A stretch of DNA of 64,000 bases from Hofstenia miamia (taxonomy: Eukaryota > Xenacoelomorpha > Acoela). The DNA lies in contig SCFE01000062.1 in the NCBI GenBank assembly GCA_004352715.1, forward strand, positions 1,775,863-1,839,862. Direction: 5' to 3'. Of this stretch, positions 44,270-55,014 are shown one piece after another; position 1 is the first letter of the stretch, and the number at the start of each line of letters is the position of its first letter. A model generated the notes under the pieces. That model did no database searches. It had not been told where the DNA came from and saw only the letters and a program-made list of their open reading frames with translations. Both the position numbers and the translations under genes were made by a program.

Positions 44270-45010
44270 TCTCATGCATTAGAGCATTTGCGTGAATGCA
44301 TAAAACGTTCGGCAATTTCTGGATGACCCGCTAAAAAAATTTGCTGTCTTTGGCCGCAAACCAATAATCGATGCAAACAAATTATAATCAGAAGGCGCTG
44401 TTCAAATCAGCCAAATGTCATTTGTAGCAGACACTTTCAACTCTTTCACCAGGCTTTAACAGCCCGTACCAAATAATACTATACTGATCCCAGAAAACAC
44501 ACAGCAATGCATTGCGGCAGAAGTGATCTTGTATAGCCGTTGTTTTTGGCTTGTGACAGAGCGGGTCATACGATCATTTACACTTGGGATGGAGAAATGC
44601 ACCCATTTTTCATTGCCAGTGGTAATTTGATGCAATAAAAACTTCCTTTTGTATCGGGCGAGCATTTCAAAAGTTATTTTTCATCCCCATGTCTTTAAAG
44701 AGCTTGGAAATGGGTGGTCGGGTAACCCCAACTTGCTCAGATGTCATTTGTTGTGTTTACCATCATCTTCATCCATCAATGCTTACGATTCGGCGTGACA
44801 AACTTTTTTGGTGGCAGACCAGGTTTCTCGTTCTCCATGCTAGAATCATTACCTCGGAATTTTTCAAACCATCGAAAACACTGTGCTCTGCGTAGGGCAT
44901 AACCACCGTGAACTTCTATAAACATTTGATGAGCTTGAGTAGCGTTTTTCTTTAATTGATAACAAAAAATTAACTATGCTCGCAAATCATAATTTGACGC
45001 ACGAAATTTG
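44270..45010 (-). pseudogene. mariner-family transposase relic
   Basis: On the minus strand, blocks follow mariner order: YFSYKLKKNATQAHQMFIEV and RRAQCFRWFEKFRGND (N-terminal HTH, 'C..WF..F..G'), KPGLPPKKFVT (linker), LLHQITTGNEKWVHF (first catalytic motif, normally TGDEKW, here Asp to Asn), RNALLCVFWDQYSIIWYGLL (normally 'LL.IWWD..G.(V/I)..ELL'). The segment that should contain the second Asp (QDNARPH) and third acidic residue is missing or unreadable. Many stops show an old copy. Confidence 0.75.
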
Positions 45011-45090
45011 ACATTTTTAAAAGCAAAGCAAAATGTATTGTTGCATGAAACTTAACAAACAATTCATTGAATATTGTTGACAGCTGACAG

Positions 45091-45466
45091 ACCAAAAAAA
45101 TAAGCTAATTCGGAGAATACTCCTAGTGAAATCTGTTGCCCAATAGCTAAAAGCCTCATTTCATAGTTGTAGATCTTATATATATATNNNNNNNNNNNNN
45201 NNNNNNNNNNNNNNNNNNNNNNNNNNNNNNNNNNNNNNNNNNNNNNNNNNNNNNNNNNNNNNNNNNNNNNNNNNNNNNNNNNNNNNNNNNNNNNNNNNNN
45301 NNNNNNNNNNNNNNNNNNNNNNNNNNNNNNNNNNNNNNNNNNNNNNNNNNNNNNNNNNNNNNNNNNNNNNNNNNNNNNNNACCAAAAAAATAAGCTAATT
45401 CGGAGAATACTCCTAGTGAAATCTGTTGCCCAATAGCTAAAAGCCTCATTTCATAGTTGTAGATCT
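45091..45466. repeat. 86-bp direct duplication flanking an N gap and (TA)n
   Basis: 45091-45176 and 45381-45466 are identical (ACCAAAAAAATAAGCTAATT ... TAGTTGTAGATCT), each followed by TA repeats. The N gap (45188-45380) sits between them. Confidence 0.9.
45188..45380. other. Assembly gap (N)
   Basis: 193 N, flanked by duplicated sequence. Confidence 0.99.
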
Positions 45467-45499
<33 letters not shown>

Positions 45500-45506
<7 letters not shown>

Positions 45507-46084
45507 GTTATTTTGTGTAGGGCAATGATGATCTAAAATACTTATTTTATATTCATATTTACCTATGAAAAAAAATGTACCCAAATTTCAATTTCCTAGC
45601 TATCTCATATAAAATAGTTAACCAAAAACTACGTGAAAACAAAATTTACTTCAATATGAGCAGCAAATTTTAAAAAACTAAGCCACGAAAAAAGTATGCA
45701 AGTTTCTTCGATTATGATTCACACCCTGAATACCTTATTTAATTTTTTAAATGTCGAATGTATAAGCTATTTTGGCAAGTGATAATTTATTGGTAGTATA
45801 AATTAGATTTGAAATAAATATTGCTAAGTATTTTTTATGCGAGCTAACATATGAATGGAATTTTAAATGGTACTTTAAGTAAATGATTAAAAGGTCATGG
45901 CACTGATTCTTTGTATACACTAGTGTAAAATAAACTTTACAAACTATAGGGTAATGTGCTGGGAAGAATGTCAGTGACCAGATTATTAACTGAGGTTAAA
46001 TAAATGTATCATCATCAGCTCAATGTTAAATTATCTAAATCATGTATCAATATTGAATATTGCCAATATAAAATATTTTCGGTG
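45500..46084. other. Non-coding stretch
   Basis: No gene seen. Confidence 0.45.
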
Positions 46085-46250
46085 TTAAGAACATTTATAC
46101 TTTTTAGCAAATGCACAGAAGTCTTCATAAGTATTCGCATTATCTGTAACAAATTTGCTCAACTGCTTCATTGCGAATTCAAATTTCTTGGAATTTTTTG
46201 TCAGACATTTAGTGATATTTTCGTGTTTCCAAATACCAGGCCAATAAAAA
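46085..46250 (-). CDS. Candidate terminal exon of an unrecognised host gene
   Basis: The minus-strand frame has no Met start but reads FYWPGIWKHENITKC, KFEFAMKQLSKFVTD and NANTYEDFCAFAKKYKCS, then TAA at 46085. It follows a plausible splice acceptor (a T-rich tract ending GATAG at 46251). Composition (balanced charge, Cys, Trp, helical amphipathic pattern) is unlike chance frames in this DNA. I do not recognise a family. It lies on the same strand as the ion-channel-like exon at 48.4-48.6 kb but shares no obvious domain with it. Confidence 0.3.
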
Positions 46251-47090
46251 CTATCAAAAATATTAAAACAACATCAAAATTCAATTTCTTTGCATAATTT
46301 TTGAAAAATACACGCAGTAGTATCACATTGACATACTAAATTGTTATGAGTCAATGTAAATTTAGAAAATCAATGTCAGCTCTGCAATGGGTCAATCTAA
46401 ACAGAGCATCGGAGCAAAAATGATTTATCAGAAATTATTTTACCATTTAAAACTGATTTGAAAAATCAAAATTCGAATTTGAGAAATACCAACGTCACTA
46501 AGTAAATATTTTATAAATATATCAATTTTCTTTTGAATTGTTAAAAGAGTTGAAAAAAACTGTTCAATTCATGTTAACAAGAATATTTAAACATGGGGAT
46601 GAGCATTTAATAATTTCAATGAACTTTATCGAAATCTGAATATAGTCTTGGAAAAGTACTCCTATTTGATAAATTTGTATAGGAATGCATTTCTATTAAT
46701 TGAAAAAAGAAAACAATGCACTATGAATTTTCTGTTATTTTGACATTCTGTTTTCTCTGAATTAAAACAACCTTTAAAAACAAGCAATTTAACAATTACT
46801 GCATAGCAGGAGCCATTGTAAAAGCAGCGGTTTATTAACAAAAGGAGAGTTCAAAGACACTTTATTCTTTATTTAAATCTTTATTTTGATTGCCAATTTA
46901 TTGTTTTCAGCCATTCATCTCATTTATTTCCGTTACAACGATTGGTTTCAATATTACAATATCAATTTATCAAGATTGATAGGCAATTAATAAAGAATGA
47001 ATTTCTTAGATATGTTTACTAGATGATATAGAGATGACCTTCTAAATTATTCTGTCAGCTAGCAAAGTAAGAATTTATCAAATATCTTAC
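46251..47090. other. Non-coding stretch
   Basis: A+T-rich; nothing supportable. Confidence 0.45.
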
Positions 47091-47154
47091 ACAGACAGCG
47101 GTATTAACAGTGTAATTTGTATCCCCACAATATGAAGTACAATTGCCGTGAAAA
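47091..47154 (-). CDS. Candidate small internal exon
   Basis: On the minus strand, an acceptor-like TTTGCAAAAG precedes and a strong donor (CTGTCTGT|GTAAGA, GT at 47089-47090) follows a 64-base stretch. One of its three frames reads FHGNCTSYCGDTNYTVNTAV plus Cys, an extracellular-looking Cys-rich segment. It is short and adjoins (TA)n and a gap, so this is only a suggestion. Confidence 0.2.
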
Positions 47155-47192
47155 CTTTTGCAAATGTATATATATATATATATAAATATATA

Positions 47193-48192
47193 NNNNNNNN
47201 NNNNNNNNNNNNNNNNNNNNNNNNNNNNNNNNNNNNNNNNNNNNNNNNNNNNNNNNNNNNNNNNNNNNNNNNNNNNNNNNNNNNNNNNNNNNNNNNNNNN
47301 NNNNNNNNNNNNNNNNNNNNNNNNNNNNNNNNNNNNNNNNNNNNNNNNNNNNNNNNNNNNNNNNNNNNNNNNNNNNNNNNNNNNNNNNNNNNNNNNNNNN
47401 NNNNNNNNNNNNNNNNNNNNNNNNNNNNNNNNNNNNNNNNNNNNNNNNNNNNNNNNNNNNNNNNNNNNNNNNNNNNNNNNNNNNNNNNNNNNNNNNNNNN
47501 NNNNNNNNNNNNNNNNNNNNNNNNNNNNNNNNNNNNNNNNNNNNNNNNNNNNNNNNNNNNNNNNNNNNNNNNNNNNNNNNNNNNNNNNNNNNNNNNNNNN
47601 NNNNNNNNNNNNNNNNNNNNNNNNNNNNNNNNNNNNNNNNNNNNNNNNNNNNNNNNNNNNNNNNNNNNNNNNNNNNNNNNNNNNNNNNNNNNNNNNNNNN
47701 NNNNNNNNNNNNNNNNNNNNNNNNNNNNNNNNNNNNNNNNNNNNNNNNNNNNNNNNNNNNNNNNNNNNNNNNNNNNNNNNNNNNNNNNNNNNNNNNNNNN
47801 NNNNNNNNNNNNNNNNNNNNNNNNNNNNNNNNNNNNNNNNNNNNNNNNNNNNNNNNNNNNNNNNNNNNNNNNNNNNNNNNNNNNNNNNNNNNNNNNNNNN
47901 NNNNNNNNNNNNNNNNNNNNNNNNNNNNNNNNNNNNNNNNNNNNNNNNNNNNNNNNNNNNNNNNNNNNNNNNNNNNNNNNNNNNNNNNNNNNNNNNNNNN
48001 NNNNNNNNNNNNNNNNNNNNNNNNNNNNNNNNNNNNNNNNNNNNNNNNNNNNNNNNNNNNNNNNNNNNNNNNNNNNNNNNNNNNNNNNNNNNNNNNNNNN
48101 NNNNNNNNNNNNNNNNNNNNNNNNNNNNNNNNNNNNNNNNNNNNNNNNNNNNNNNNNNNNNNNNNNNNNNNNNNNNNNNNNNNNNNNNNNNN
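47193..48192. other. Assembly gap (1000 N)
   Basis: Scaffold gap abutting a (TA)n tract at 47167-47192. Confidence 0.99.
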
Positions 48193-48351
48193 TTCATTTT
48201 ATTCTCGTATATAATGACTTAGTTTAGAGCTATTGAATAAAATCATTGTAATATGATATTGTGAATATTCATTGAGCAAATTTTTTGACGACAAAGGAGA
48301 ACCCGCTTTAAATGAGAAAAGTATTTGGGCTCGGTATTTTGAGAACTACCT

Positions 48352-48612
48352 TCAAATTGGACTTATCTCTGTAGTGGCATAATTAAACATCGAAAAGAAG
48401 TATTTTTGATGAAAGATGTTATGACAAGAATACCTTGTATATTTCATAAATTGTTCTGTGCATTGATAGAACATTATTCCGCAAAGAAGAGCACATAGTG
48501 TAAACCATGCTATTCGCTTCGTGTATTCATAGGTCAGGTTTTCCTCCAAAGAGCCTTCATGAGAGACATAAAGAGCGCTCGCCCGTGATGCATAGATTGA
48601 AGTTTTTGACAT
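48352..48612 (-). CDS. ASC / DEG-ENaC-family ion channel, N-terminal exon (cytosolic end and TM1)
   Basis: This looks like host coding sequence: the start of an amiloride-sensitive (ASIC/HyNaC/DEG-ENaC type) cation channel subunit. Residues 1-33 are cytosolic (MSKTSIYASRASALYVSHEG...). Then KRIAWFTLCALLCGIMFYQC (about 33-52) is a membrane segment preceded by a basic pair, and TEQFMKYTRYS follows, matching the 'CTE....Y..Y' junction after TM1 in ASICs. The family's His-Gly gating motif is replaced by HEG, which weakens the call. Only one exon is visible. A possible donor (AAG|GTATTC) falls just after FMKYT. The Met is preceded four codons upstream by TAA, or the exon may begin at an acceptor (TTTTTCTTAAAACCTAG). 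The next exons probably lie at lower coordinates, across the gap. Confidence 0.5.
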   Translation of the reverse strand: MSKTSIYASRASALYVSHEGSLEENLTYEYTKRIAWFTLCALLCGIMFYQCTEQFMKYTRYSCHNIFHQKYFFSMFNYATTEISPI

Positions 48613-48819
48613 TTCTAGGTTTTAAGAAAAATCCAAGTTAATATTGACAAAGAACTCGTTTGGATAATTGAACTGAAAATATTGGAAATATTAACCAATC
48701 ATAGTTCGAACCAATAGTGTGAATTTAATCGCATGATATTTTGTGTTAGATTGCAAACTGCAGTATATTTCTTACAGTAATCATTATTCAAAGAGGAATA
48801 GTAAGTCAATATAAGTATG

Positions 48820-48822
<3 letters not shown>

Positions 48823-48867
<45 letters not shown>
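48823..48867. repeat. (TA)n microsatellite
   Basis: Alternating TA, about 45 bases. Confidence 0.9.
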
Positions 48868-48872
<5 letters not shown>

Positions 48873-49949
48873 TGGGAAATTTCATACATTTCTTAATATT
48901 TGAAATAACACTAGATACATTCCATTTGGATTTATAGTATTTTTAAAATCTTAATTCTAAGCTGTTGTAATTCAATTATGTGAAGTAAATACTTTTGGAG
49001 GGGAATTTACCAGCAATCCCTATTTTTAATCAACTAGGCATGGCTATGGTTTTAGGCCTAGAAAAATTTAGTTCTCAATTTTTAAGCTAGCAAAGATGTT
49101 CACCATTAAATGCATGTTATTCTTTGTTAGTTGATTTTTCACATGTATTTCTATGCTTTTTATAAGTGAGAATAGCAGTACACTACATCTTTTGTTTATC
49201 AGTTCGAATCAAATGTAATCGAATTATTACATAAACTGTTTGTTTGACAAGTACAGCAAACTGAAATAAATTTCTTGGTCTCAGAGACACAAAATACCCA
49301 AGCAAATCAAATTGATCATGACGAATGAGCTTTCATCTTTTTGAAAATAATCTATATCTGACCGAAGGCATTAGAAAATGAATACCTATTGCAAAGGATT
49401 TTGATAACCTTTGATCTTCAAAGTAGCTTCATAAAATATCACAAATCCATTATCATAAATGCAATTATGACAAGTGCTAAATTATTCACTACATGAGAGT
49501 ATACGAAATTATATGCGTTATTTCTATGGAATTTGAAATCATAGAGGCTAAGGAATAACTGTGCTCCCAGGGGCACTAGACCGCCTCATTATCTGAAAAT
49601 TAGGTGTGATAAGTATTTGAATTATAGAAATCGGATCATTCATTAAAAACATAACATTTTCTTGTACTTCAGGCAAATGATATAATTTTTCTTGCATAAA
49701 AGTGTGGACACAACGGTGTGTTGCTTTAATGTAATCTTAGTAAAAATAGGGCTAAATGAAACTCCTAGATGAAATTATACTTTTTCTAAAAGTCTATCCT
49801 AGGAGTGAATAACTCTGCATGTGAAGTATTCTAGAATATAAGTTTTCATAAAATTTTTTTCCAAAATATAATATTTTGTAAAAACTGATATTTCTTAGAA
49901 TATTTATATCATCCTGACAGTTCGAATCTGAAATAGACCTTGAGAAATG
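48868..49949. other. Non-coding stretch
   Basis: No gene seen. Confidence 0.45.
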
Positions 49950-49980
49950 GATATATATATATATATATATATATATTCAT

Positions 49981-50235
49981 CTATATAGGGAGGAAAAAAT
50001 TTTTATTTTCTTTTGTAATAATATTTTTTAAGGCACAATTAACACCACAATAAATATGCATATGAAAAAATATTGAACTGTTGCACATTTTTTGATAGAG
50101 GACTACCATAGCAACAAACACAGGCGCTCTCAAAGTACAGTCTTCATTTACTATATCACTTATGGTGGTTAAGTCTTTTTCAGAAAGTGATGTCATTGGT
50201 CTGTCAGAACCCTTTCTACTTTCATTTTTTGTTGT
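49981..50235 (-). other. Unrecognised protein-like frame, minus strand
   Basis: The frame opens well before its first Met (50196) and reads SQTTKNESRKGSDRPMTSLS, EKDLTTISDIVNEDCTLRAP and VFVAMVVLYQKM, then a more chance-like tail to 49981. The Ser/Lys/Asp-rich beginning is unlike typical noise. No family is recognised and the splice borders are weak. Confidence 0.2.
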
Positions 50236-50905
50236 TTGTGAACTGCTTGTATGAACAGTACTTCAGCAATGAATTTGGGAAACTTTCAGATCTCTGGATA
50301 TTAGTTGTTTCAGCATGATTTTCAGCAAAAATTTCAACATGTGTACTGTAGAATTTCTACAATCTTCCTTCAACATTTAAATATTTTAAATATTTATTTA
50401 AGCGTAGTTATCAGTCAATTATATTTGGAAGACCAACTTAGGCGAATGACCCAGACAAGGCATAGGCCTAACCGGACCTTTTCTGATTTAGCAATTCTAC
50501 AATATGATCTAATACTGCACTGTTAACTCCTAGACAGTTACAACTATATCAGAAATGGTCTCATCCATTACGGAACGAATAGTTGTGTTTGAGGTAATGC
50601 TGATGAAGTGAATTTCATATTCACGGCCGAATCTGATTACAGCTGGAAAAAAGTGTAATGATAAGTTTTCACAAAGAAGAACTTTTTTCAATGAAGTTGG
50701 TTAGCACAGGGAAGGAATATGAAATTGCAATCATCGCTCAAAGGTCGTGATGTTGAACCACATGATTGCAGGGCAATTATACAGTCTCCCATGACCCTCA
50801 CATTGTCCAGCTGTCGTAAATACACATTGGCAAAAATCACATGGCAGTGCTGTAGAAATTTGCATCAAATACACATTGATGGCTAATTCACATCATTCTA
50901 AAGCC

Positions 50906-51133
50906 GTGGCGTACGCACGGGGGACATGGTGGAATGTCCCCCTCAAAAGTGATTTTGACTGGATAAATCAAAAATGTTCTGCAAAAAATATGAAAAATTT
51001 AAAATCTAAAGTCGTGAAATGCATTTTTGAGGTCTCTTTTCTCAATATTTTCAAAAATTTTCGAAGGGCTTCTCCCCGTTTTTGATCATGACTAAGATGT
51101 CCCCCAGTCAGAAAGTCCTGCGTACGCTCCTGT
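50906..51133. mobile_element. Short MITE-like element with GCGTACGC ends
   Basis: GTGGCGTACGCACGGGGGAC at 50906 and, inverted, GTCCCCCAG...CCTGCGTACGCTC at 51099-51130 form imperfect inverted ends that share GCGTACGCA and GGGGGAC. Size about 230 bases, no coding. The 'GTGGCGTACGCA(G/C)GGGG' start is a motif I have met as a repeat in many invertebrate genomes. Confidence 0.6.
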
Positions 51134-51344
51134 TCTACAGCAATGGTTTTCTTAGGAACTTCGTAATGATAAAAAAGAATCAAAATTTGTAGTTAGAAAT
51201 CAAATTTGTTTTAATTTGTATTAACGATGTGGCATCTGTCTAATCATAATGTGTCTTTGTTTATTAGTTTACTGTTTTTAGATCTGAATGACTCCATTTA
51301 ATAATTCATTTATTACTTACTTTGAAATTTGAGAACTGCCGGAC

Positions 51345-51565
51345 CATGTTTTTCTGTTCCCAGTCCTATTTAGTATCTTTGTACTCAGTTTCAGTCCCGC
51401 CCCATTTCAGTCCCATGAAATTTTCTTGTCCCATAGTCCCATTGGACCAATAGCAAAACTTCTATTTTAACCAAAATTAGCAAACAATATACAGATGCCA
51501 TTTTGAAATCCTTGGTCCCAGTTCCATACGGGTACCAGTCCCATTGAGTGTTTTGGAATCAGTGA
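51345..51565. repeat. Cluster of CAGTCCCAT-like words
   Basis: At least eight copies of (A)GTCCCA(T/G) or near variants in about 210 bases (for example CCCAGTCCTATTT, TTTCAGTCCCGCC, TTTCAGTCCCATG, CATAGTCCCATTGG, ACCAGTCCCATTGAG). No fixed period. Possibly one end of a non-autonomous element. Confidence 0.4.
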
Positions 51566-52433
51566 AACCCATGTGTCTAGACGATCCCTCAGAACCCTAC
51601 TTAAAATACATGCTGCACTACTGCGTAAGTGCTTTAAATTTGAAAATAGAGTTCAGCATCAAACACATCTCATCTTGTTAAAAAAAGTTTAACTGAGATA
51701 CGCCAGTATCAAATTTCTATCACATTCTAGTGTTAAGTGGCTAGGTTAAAGTTAGTTTGAGAACAGAATTAAAATAGATTATTATTTAATCCTAGAGGGA
51801 GGAGACGTTCTTTTAGAAATTAAACATCAATCATCCCGCTCACCTCATAATATTGATAAGGAATGGAGATACATTCTGCTGATGTATCGCTCCTAAAATT
51901 TTCGACAATCAGCCGCGTCTATCCCACAAGAATTGGACTCATGTCTAGCCCATGCCCAGTGGATCGAAAAAAAGAATGCGTCTTATTCAACCTACAGTTA
52001 GAATCATCCAGTAAAAACTCTCTACCCGACCCGACCTGCACTACTTATTTGTTGACTCAATGTCACCTGCAGGTCGACCCGAAACGCCTCTTCTTTTGTA
52101 CCATCTGGCCAAGCAAACAAACAGAGAAGCAGCCGGCTGAGCGACATTTATAGAACTGGATTAGACTGTATAATATTCCATATAGAAACCTTATAAGCTC
52201 TATAGCCCTGTAAAAATCGTATATGATGCAAGCAGAATTGTGAAAAAATCTATCTGCAAAAAGGTTCATCTAATTACATGTAATAAATGTAACCTAATCA
52301 ACGTTAAGCGTCTCTACCACATCAAAAACATTAAATGCGGTTTCCTTTTTATGACACATTTCTTTTGTCTTGTTATACTTTTAATTGTTAATCGGCTCAG
52401 CCAGGTGGCGCCCAGCTCTACATTTTAGTGTTA
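51566..52433. other. Non-coding stretch
   Basis: No gene I can support. The plus frame at 51863-52153 is not recognisable. A (TA)n tract lies at 52434-52455. Confidence 0.4.
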
Positions 52434-52554
52434 TATATATATATATATATATATAAGTATAGAGATGAATATATTAAAAAAACAATTAATTGAGTTAATG
52501 AAGAAACAGATTGTCGTAAATATTGTACAAATTCATTAATATATATTTGTACCG

Positions 52555-52733
52555 AGGTGTCAAAATGTTTACTAATAATACCTAAATGTTACTTTGAAAA
52601 CCTTCCCTCGGGGTTACCACAAGACTGGCACGTTGTCACAAGGGTACTTGTAAATTAGAGTATAAATGCTTTGTACATTTAATAACTTTTAACAATACAT
52701 TTCTTAATAGTTTTAATTTTCTTCATTACATGG
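52555..52733 (+). repeat. Probable 5' LTR end and primer-binding region of a gypsy-type element
   Basis: The sequence from TGTCAAAATGTTTAC to TTCTTCATTACA has a TG...CA layout and contains TATAAATG near 52661. It is followed at once by TGGTGACAGAGAAG, in the position and style of the 'TGGTG.CAGAA' primer-binding region seen after the LTR in many gypsy elements. The exact 5' limit is uncertain, and the 3' LTR is not in the readable sequence, so the LTR call cannot be confirmed by a pair. Confidence 0.45.
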
Positions 52734-53455
52734 TGACAGAGAAGTCGTTTGAATCGTTAAAACCCCAACCACTTGAGATTGATAATCCCAACATCTCCGT
52801 GGAATGGCAGAAATGGAAGTGCGACTACTCATTATTTTCGGATGCTATTGAAGCTAGGGTAAAGCCACACAGAGGTCGCATTGGTTTATCTTACGATGTA
52901 TGGGGGACCAGGCCAATGAAGTATTCGAGATCTTCATTTGGTCTGATACAGAAAATAAATGTATCTTAGAGCATGTTATTAAAAAATTTAATGATTACTT
53001 CAGTCGCGGCGCAAATGAAGTATTTGAAAGATATCAATTCTACAAAGCAGGAAGAGGATTGATGAAAATAGATCAATATGTAACTTTGAACAATTAGAAG
53101 ATAGTATGATTAGAGACAGAATAATAATGACGACGGAAAATACCCAGCTCAAGCGGGACTATTGAGATGCAAACACCAAATTGCAAAAAACAATTTACTT
53201 TATTAGAGCATCGGAGGAAACACATGATCAACTAAAAATTATCAATGGATCAATGGAAGAAGATAATGAGATTAAGCAAGAGATTGACACAATTAAAAGA
53301 AGATCACTTGGTAAAACAGGAATGAAATCGTCCGGATTCAACTGTAGGCAATGCGTAAACAAACACGGGCCAAGAAGCTGCCCCGCATTTAGACAAATCT
53401 GCAAAAAATGCGATAAACCTAATCATTTTGCAAGACGATGAAGGGCATGCCAACA
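52730..53455 (+). pseudogene. gypsy-type gag remnant with zinc knuckles
   Basis: The first frame (from ATG at 52730) reads SVEWQKWKCDYSLFSDAIEA, the 'W..W...F..Y..A' gag start of gypsy elements. After a shift near 52870 it continues NEVFEIFIWSDTENKC and NDYFSRGANEVFERYQF, and after more breaks ends with a nucleocapsid-like region: CRQCVNKHGPRSCPAFRQIC then CKKCDKPNHFARR followed by TGA. The last knuckle should end in Cys a codon later, so a nonsense change has removed it. At least two frameshifts and two stops disable gag. Confidence 0.7.
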
Positions 53456-55014
53456 ACGGAATAATTATAATGGAAACACGTATCAACAGTTAAACGAACT
53501 TGAGGAAACTCAGCATGAAGACATTTCCAGTGAAGTTGATACCAATTCTGAATATGAGTGTTACGTACTACGAAACTTCCAACCATCTAACTTATTAAGA
53601 AACAGAAAGCACAAAGAAATCGATGCTACTGTCAGAATCCTAAACTACCCTCTACGCATGAAAGTCGACTCAGGTGCGCAATGTAACGTATTACCCCTCT
53701 CAGTGTTTCATGAAATAGAAAAACGCAATCAATCAAAGCTGCAAACTTATCATACGAGTGGAAAATTAACTGGATATGGTCGACAGAAAATTCCAGTAAT
53801 GGGAGAAGTTAAGCTGCCAATAATCGTAGGCCGAAATAGTAGTGAGCACTAATTCAAAACCAATTCTAGGACTAGATTGCTCAGTGTTCGATTCAAGTCA
53901 CCTAAAGACAACGAAGTGCATACCATACATAAACCATCAAAGAATGCTTCTTTTCGGTTTAGGGCCGGAAGGTCTCAATAAACCATTTAATCAATTCCGA
54001 GCCAAAAGACTTTGAAAATTTGCTTTCCAAATACAAAGATGTTTTTATTGGATATGGTAACGTAGAAGAACCATATGAATTCCCATTAATAGATCCTGCA
54101 AGACCAGTCATGCACGCACCGAGGAGGTACCCTTTAACTCTAATACCGAAACTAAAGCAAAAGCTGCAAGCTCTTGAAACCGCAAACATAATCAAAAAGG
54201 TCGAGGAGCCAGCACAATGGGTAGTAAGTATGGTCATTGTTGAAAAGTTAAATGGGGATCTTCGACTTACCTTTGATAATAAATGCTTAAACAGGTCGAT
54301 CATACGTGAGTACCATTATCCCCCTTCTCCTTCAAGATTAAAAGAATTCTTTAATGGGAAAAAGTTTCTTACGATAGTGGATCTATCGAATTGTTACTGG
54401 CACATACCATTAACGGAAAGATCTTCACTTCTGTGTACCTTTAACACGTCCTTTGCTAAATATGCCTTGAAAAGATTGCCGTTTGGTTTGGCATCAGCAG
54501 CTGATAAATCTCAAGCCATGGTGGATCGTAATTTTGGTGATATTCAGAATATGATTGCCCTACATGATGACATATGCATTGCAACAGATTCACGAGAAAA
54601 TCATTTCAAAACTTTAAAAGCTGTACTCAGCCGCTCAAGAGCAAGAAATATGAAATTTAACAAATGCAAAATACAGCTAATGAGGACCTCTATAAAATAT
54701 TTGGGATTTATTGTCAACGAAAATGGGTTTTTTCCCGATCCAGAGAAAGTGAATGTAATAAAAAACTTAAAGCCGCCAGATGACAAAATGTCACTCCAAT
54801 GACTAATTATGGCAAACTACTTATCGGAATTTATTCCAAATTACGTTACATAACTGCATCAATGAGATGCCTACTGAAAAAAAGATATACCCTTTGAGTG
54901 GACGGAGCAACAATCTTCAGCACTACAAAGGATAGTTTTATGTTTATCTTCAAGACCCACCCTAAGACATTTTGATAACTACAAACCGATAAGGATTCAG
55001 ACTGGTGCATCCAA
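53456..55014 (+). pseudogene. gypsy-type protease-RT-RNase H remnant, cut by gap
   Basis: Protease: MKVDSGAQCNVLP (53658 on), with the DSGA/DTGA active site. After a stop and shift, RT fills 54020-54802: RYPLTLIPKLKQKLQALE, then VVSMVIVEKLNGDLRLTFD, TIVDLSNCYWHIPL (motif A Asp), RLPFGLASAAD (motif B), ALHDDICIA (motif C, normally YxDD) and KIQLMRTSIKYLGFIV. After a stop at 54802 the RNase H side begins, DIPFEWTEQQSSALQRIV and RPTLRHFDNYKPIRIQTGAS, where the catalytic TDAS has become TGAS. The frame then enters the 1000-N gap, so integrase and 3' LTR are not visible. The 'DL...YWHI.L' spelling suggests the Mag-like side of gypsy elements. Confidence 0.8.

Noticed and set aside
47148-48227. Long open frames spanning N runs
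   Set aside because: They consist of undetermined codons across scaffold gaps with Tyr-Ile runs from (TA)n; the same holds at 6.8-7.1, 14.0-14.2, 45.2-45.4, 55.0-56.0 and 58.8-59.9 kb.
51863-52153. 96-codon plus frame
   Set aside because: No recognisable domain, and the neighbouring minus frame is equally long.
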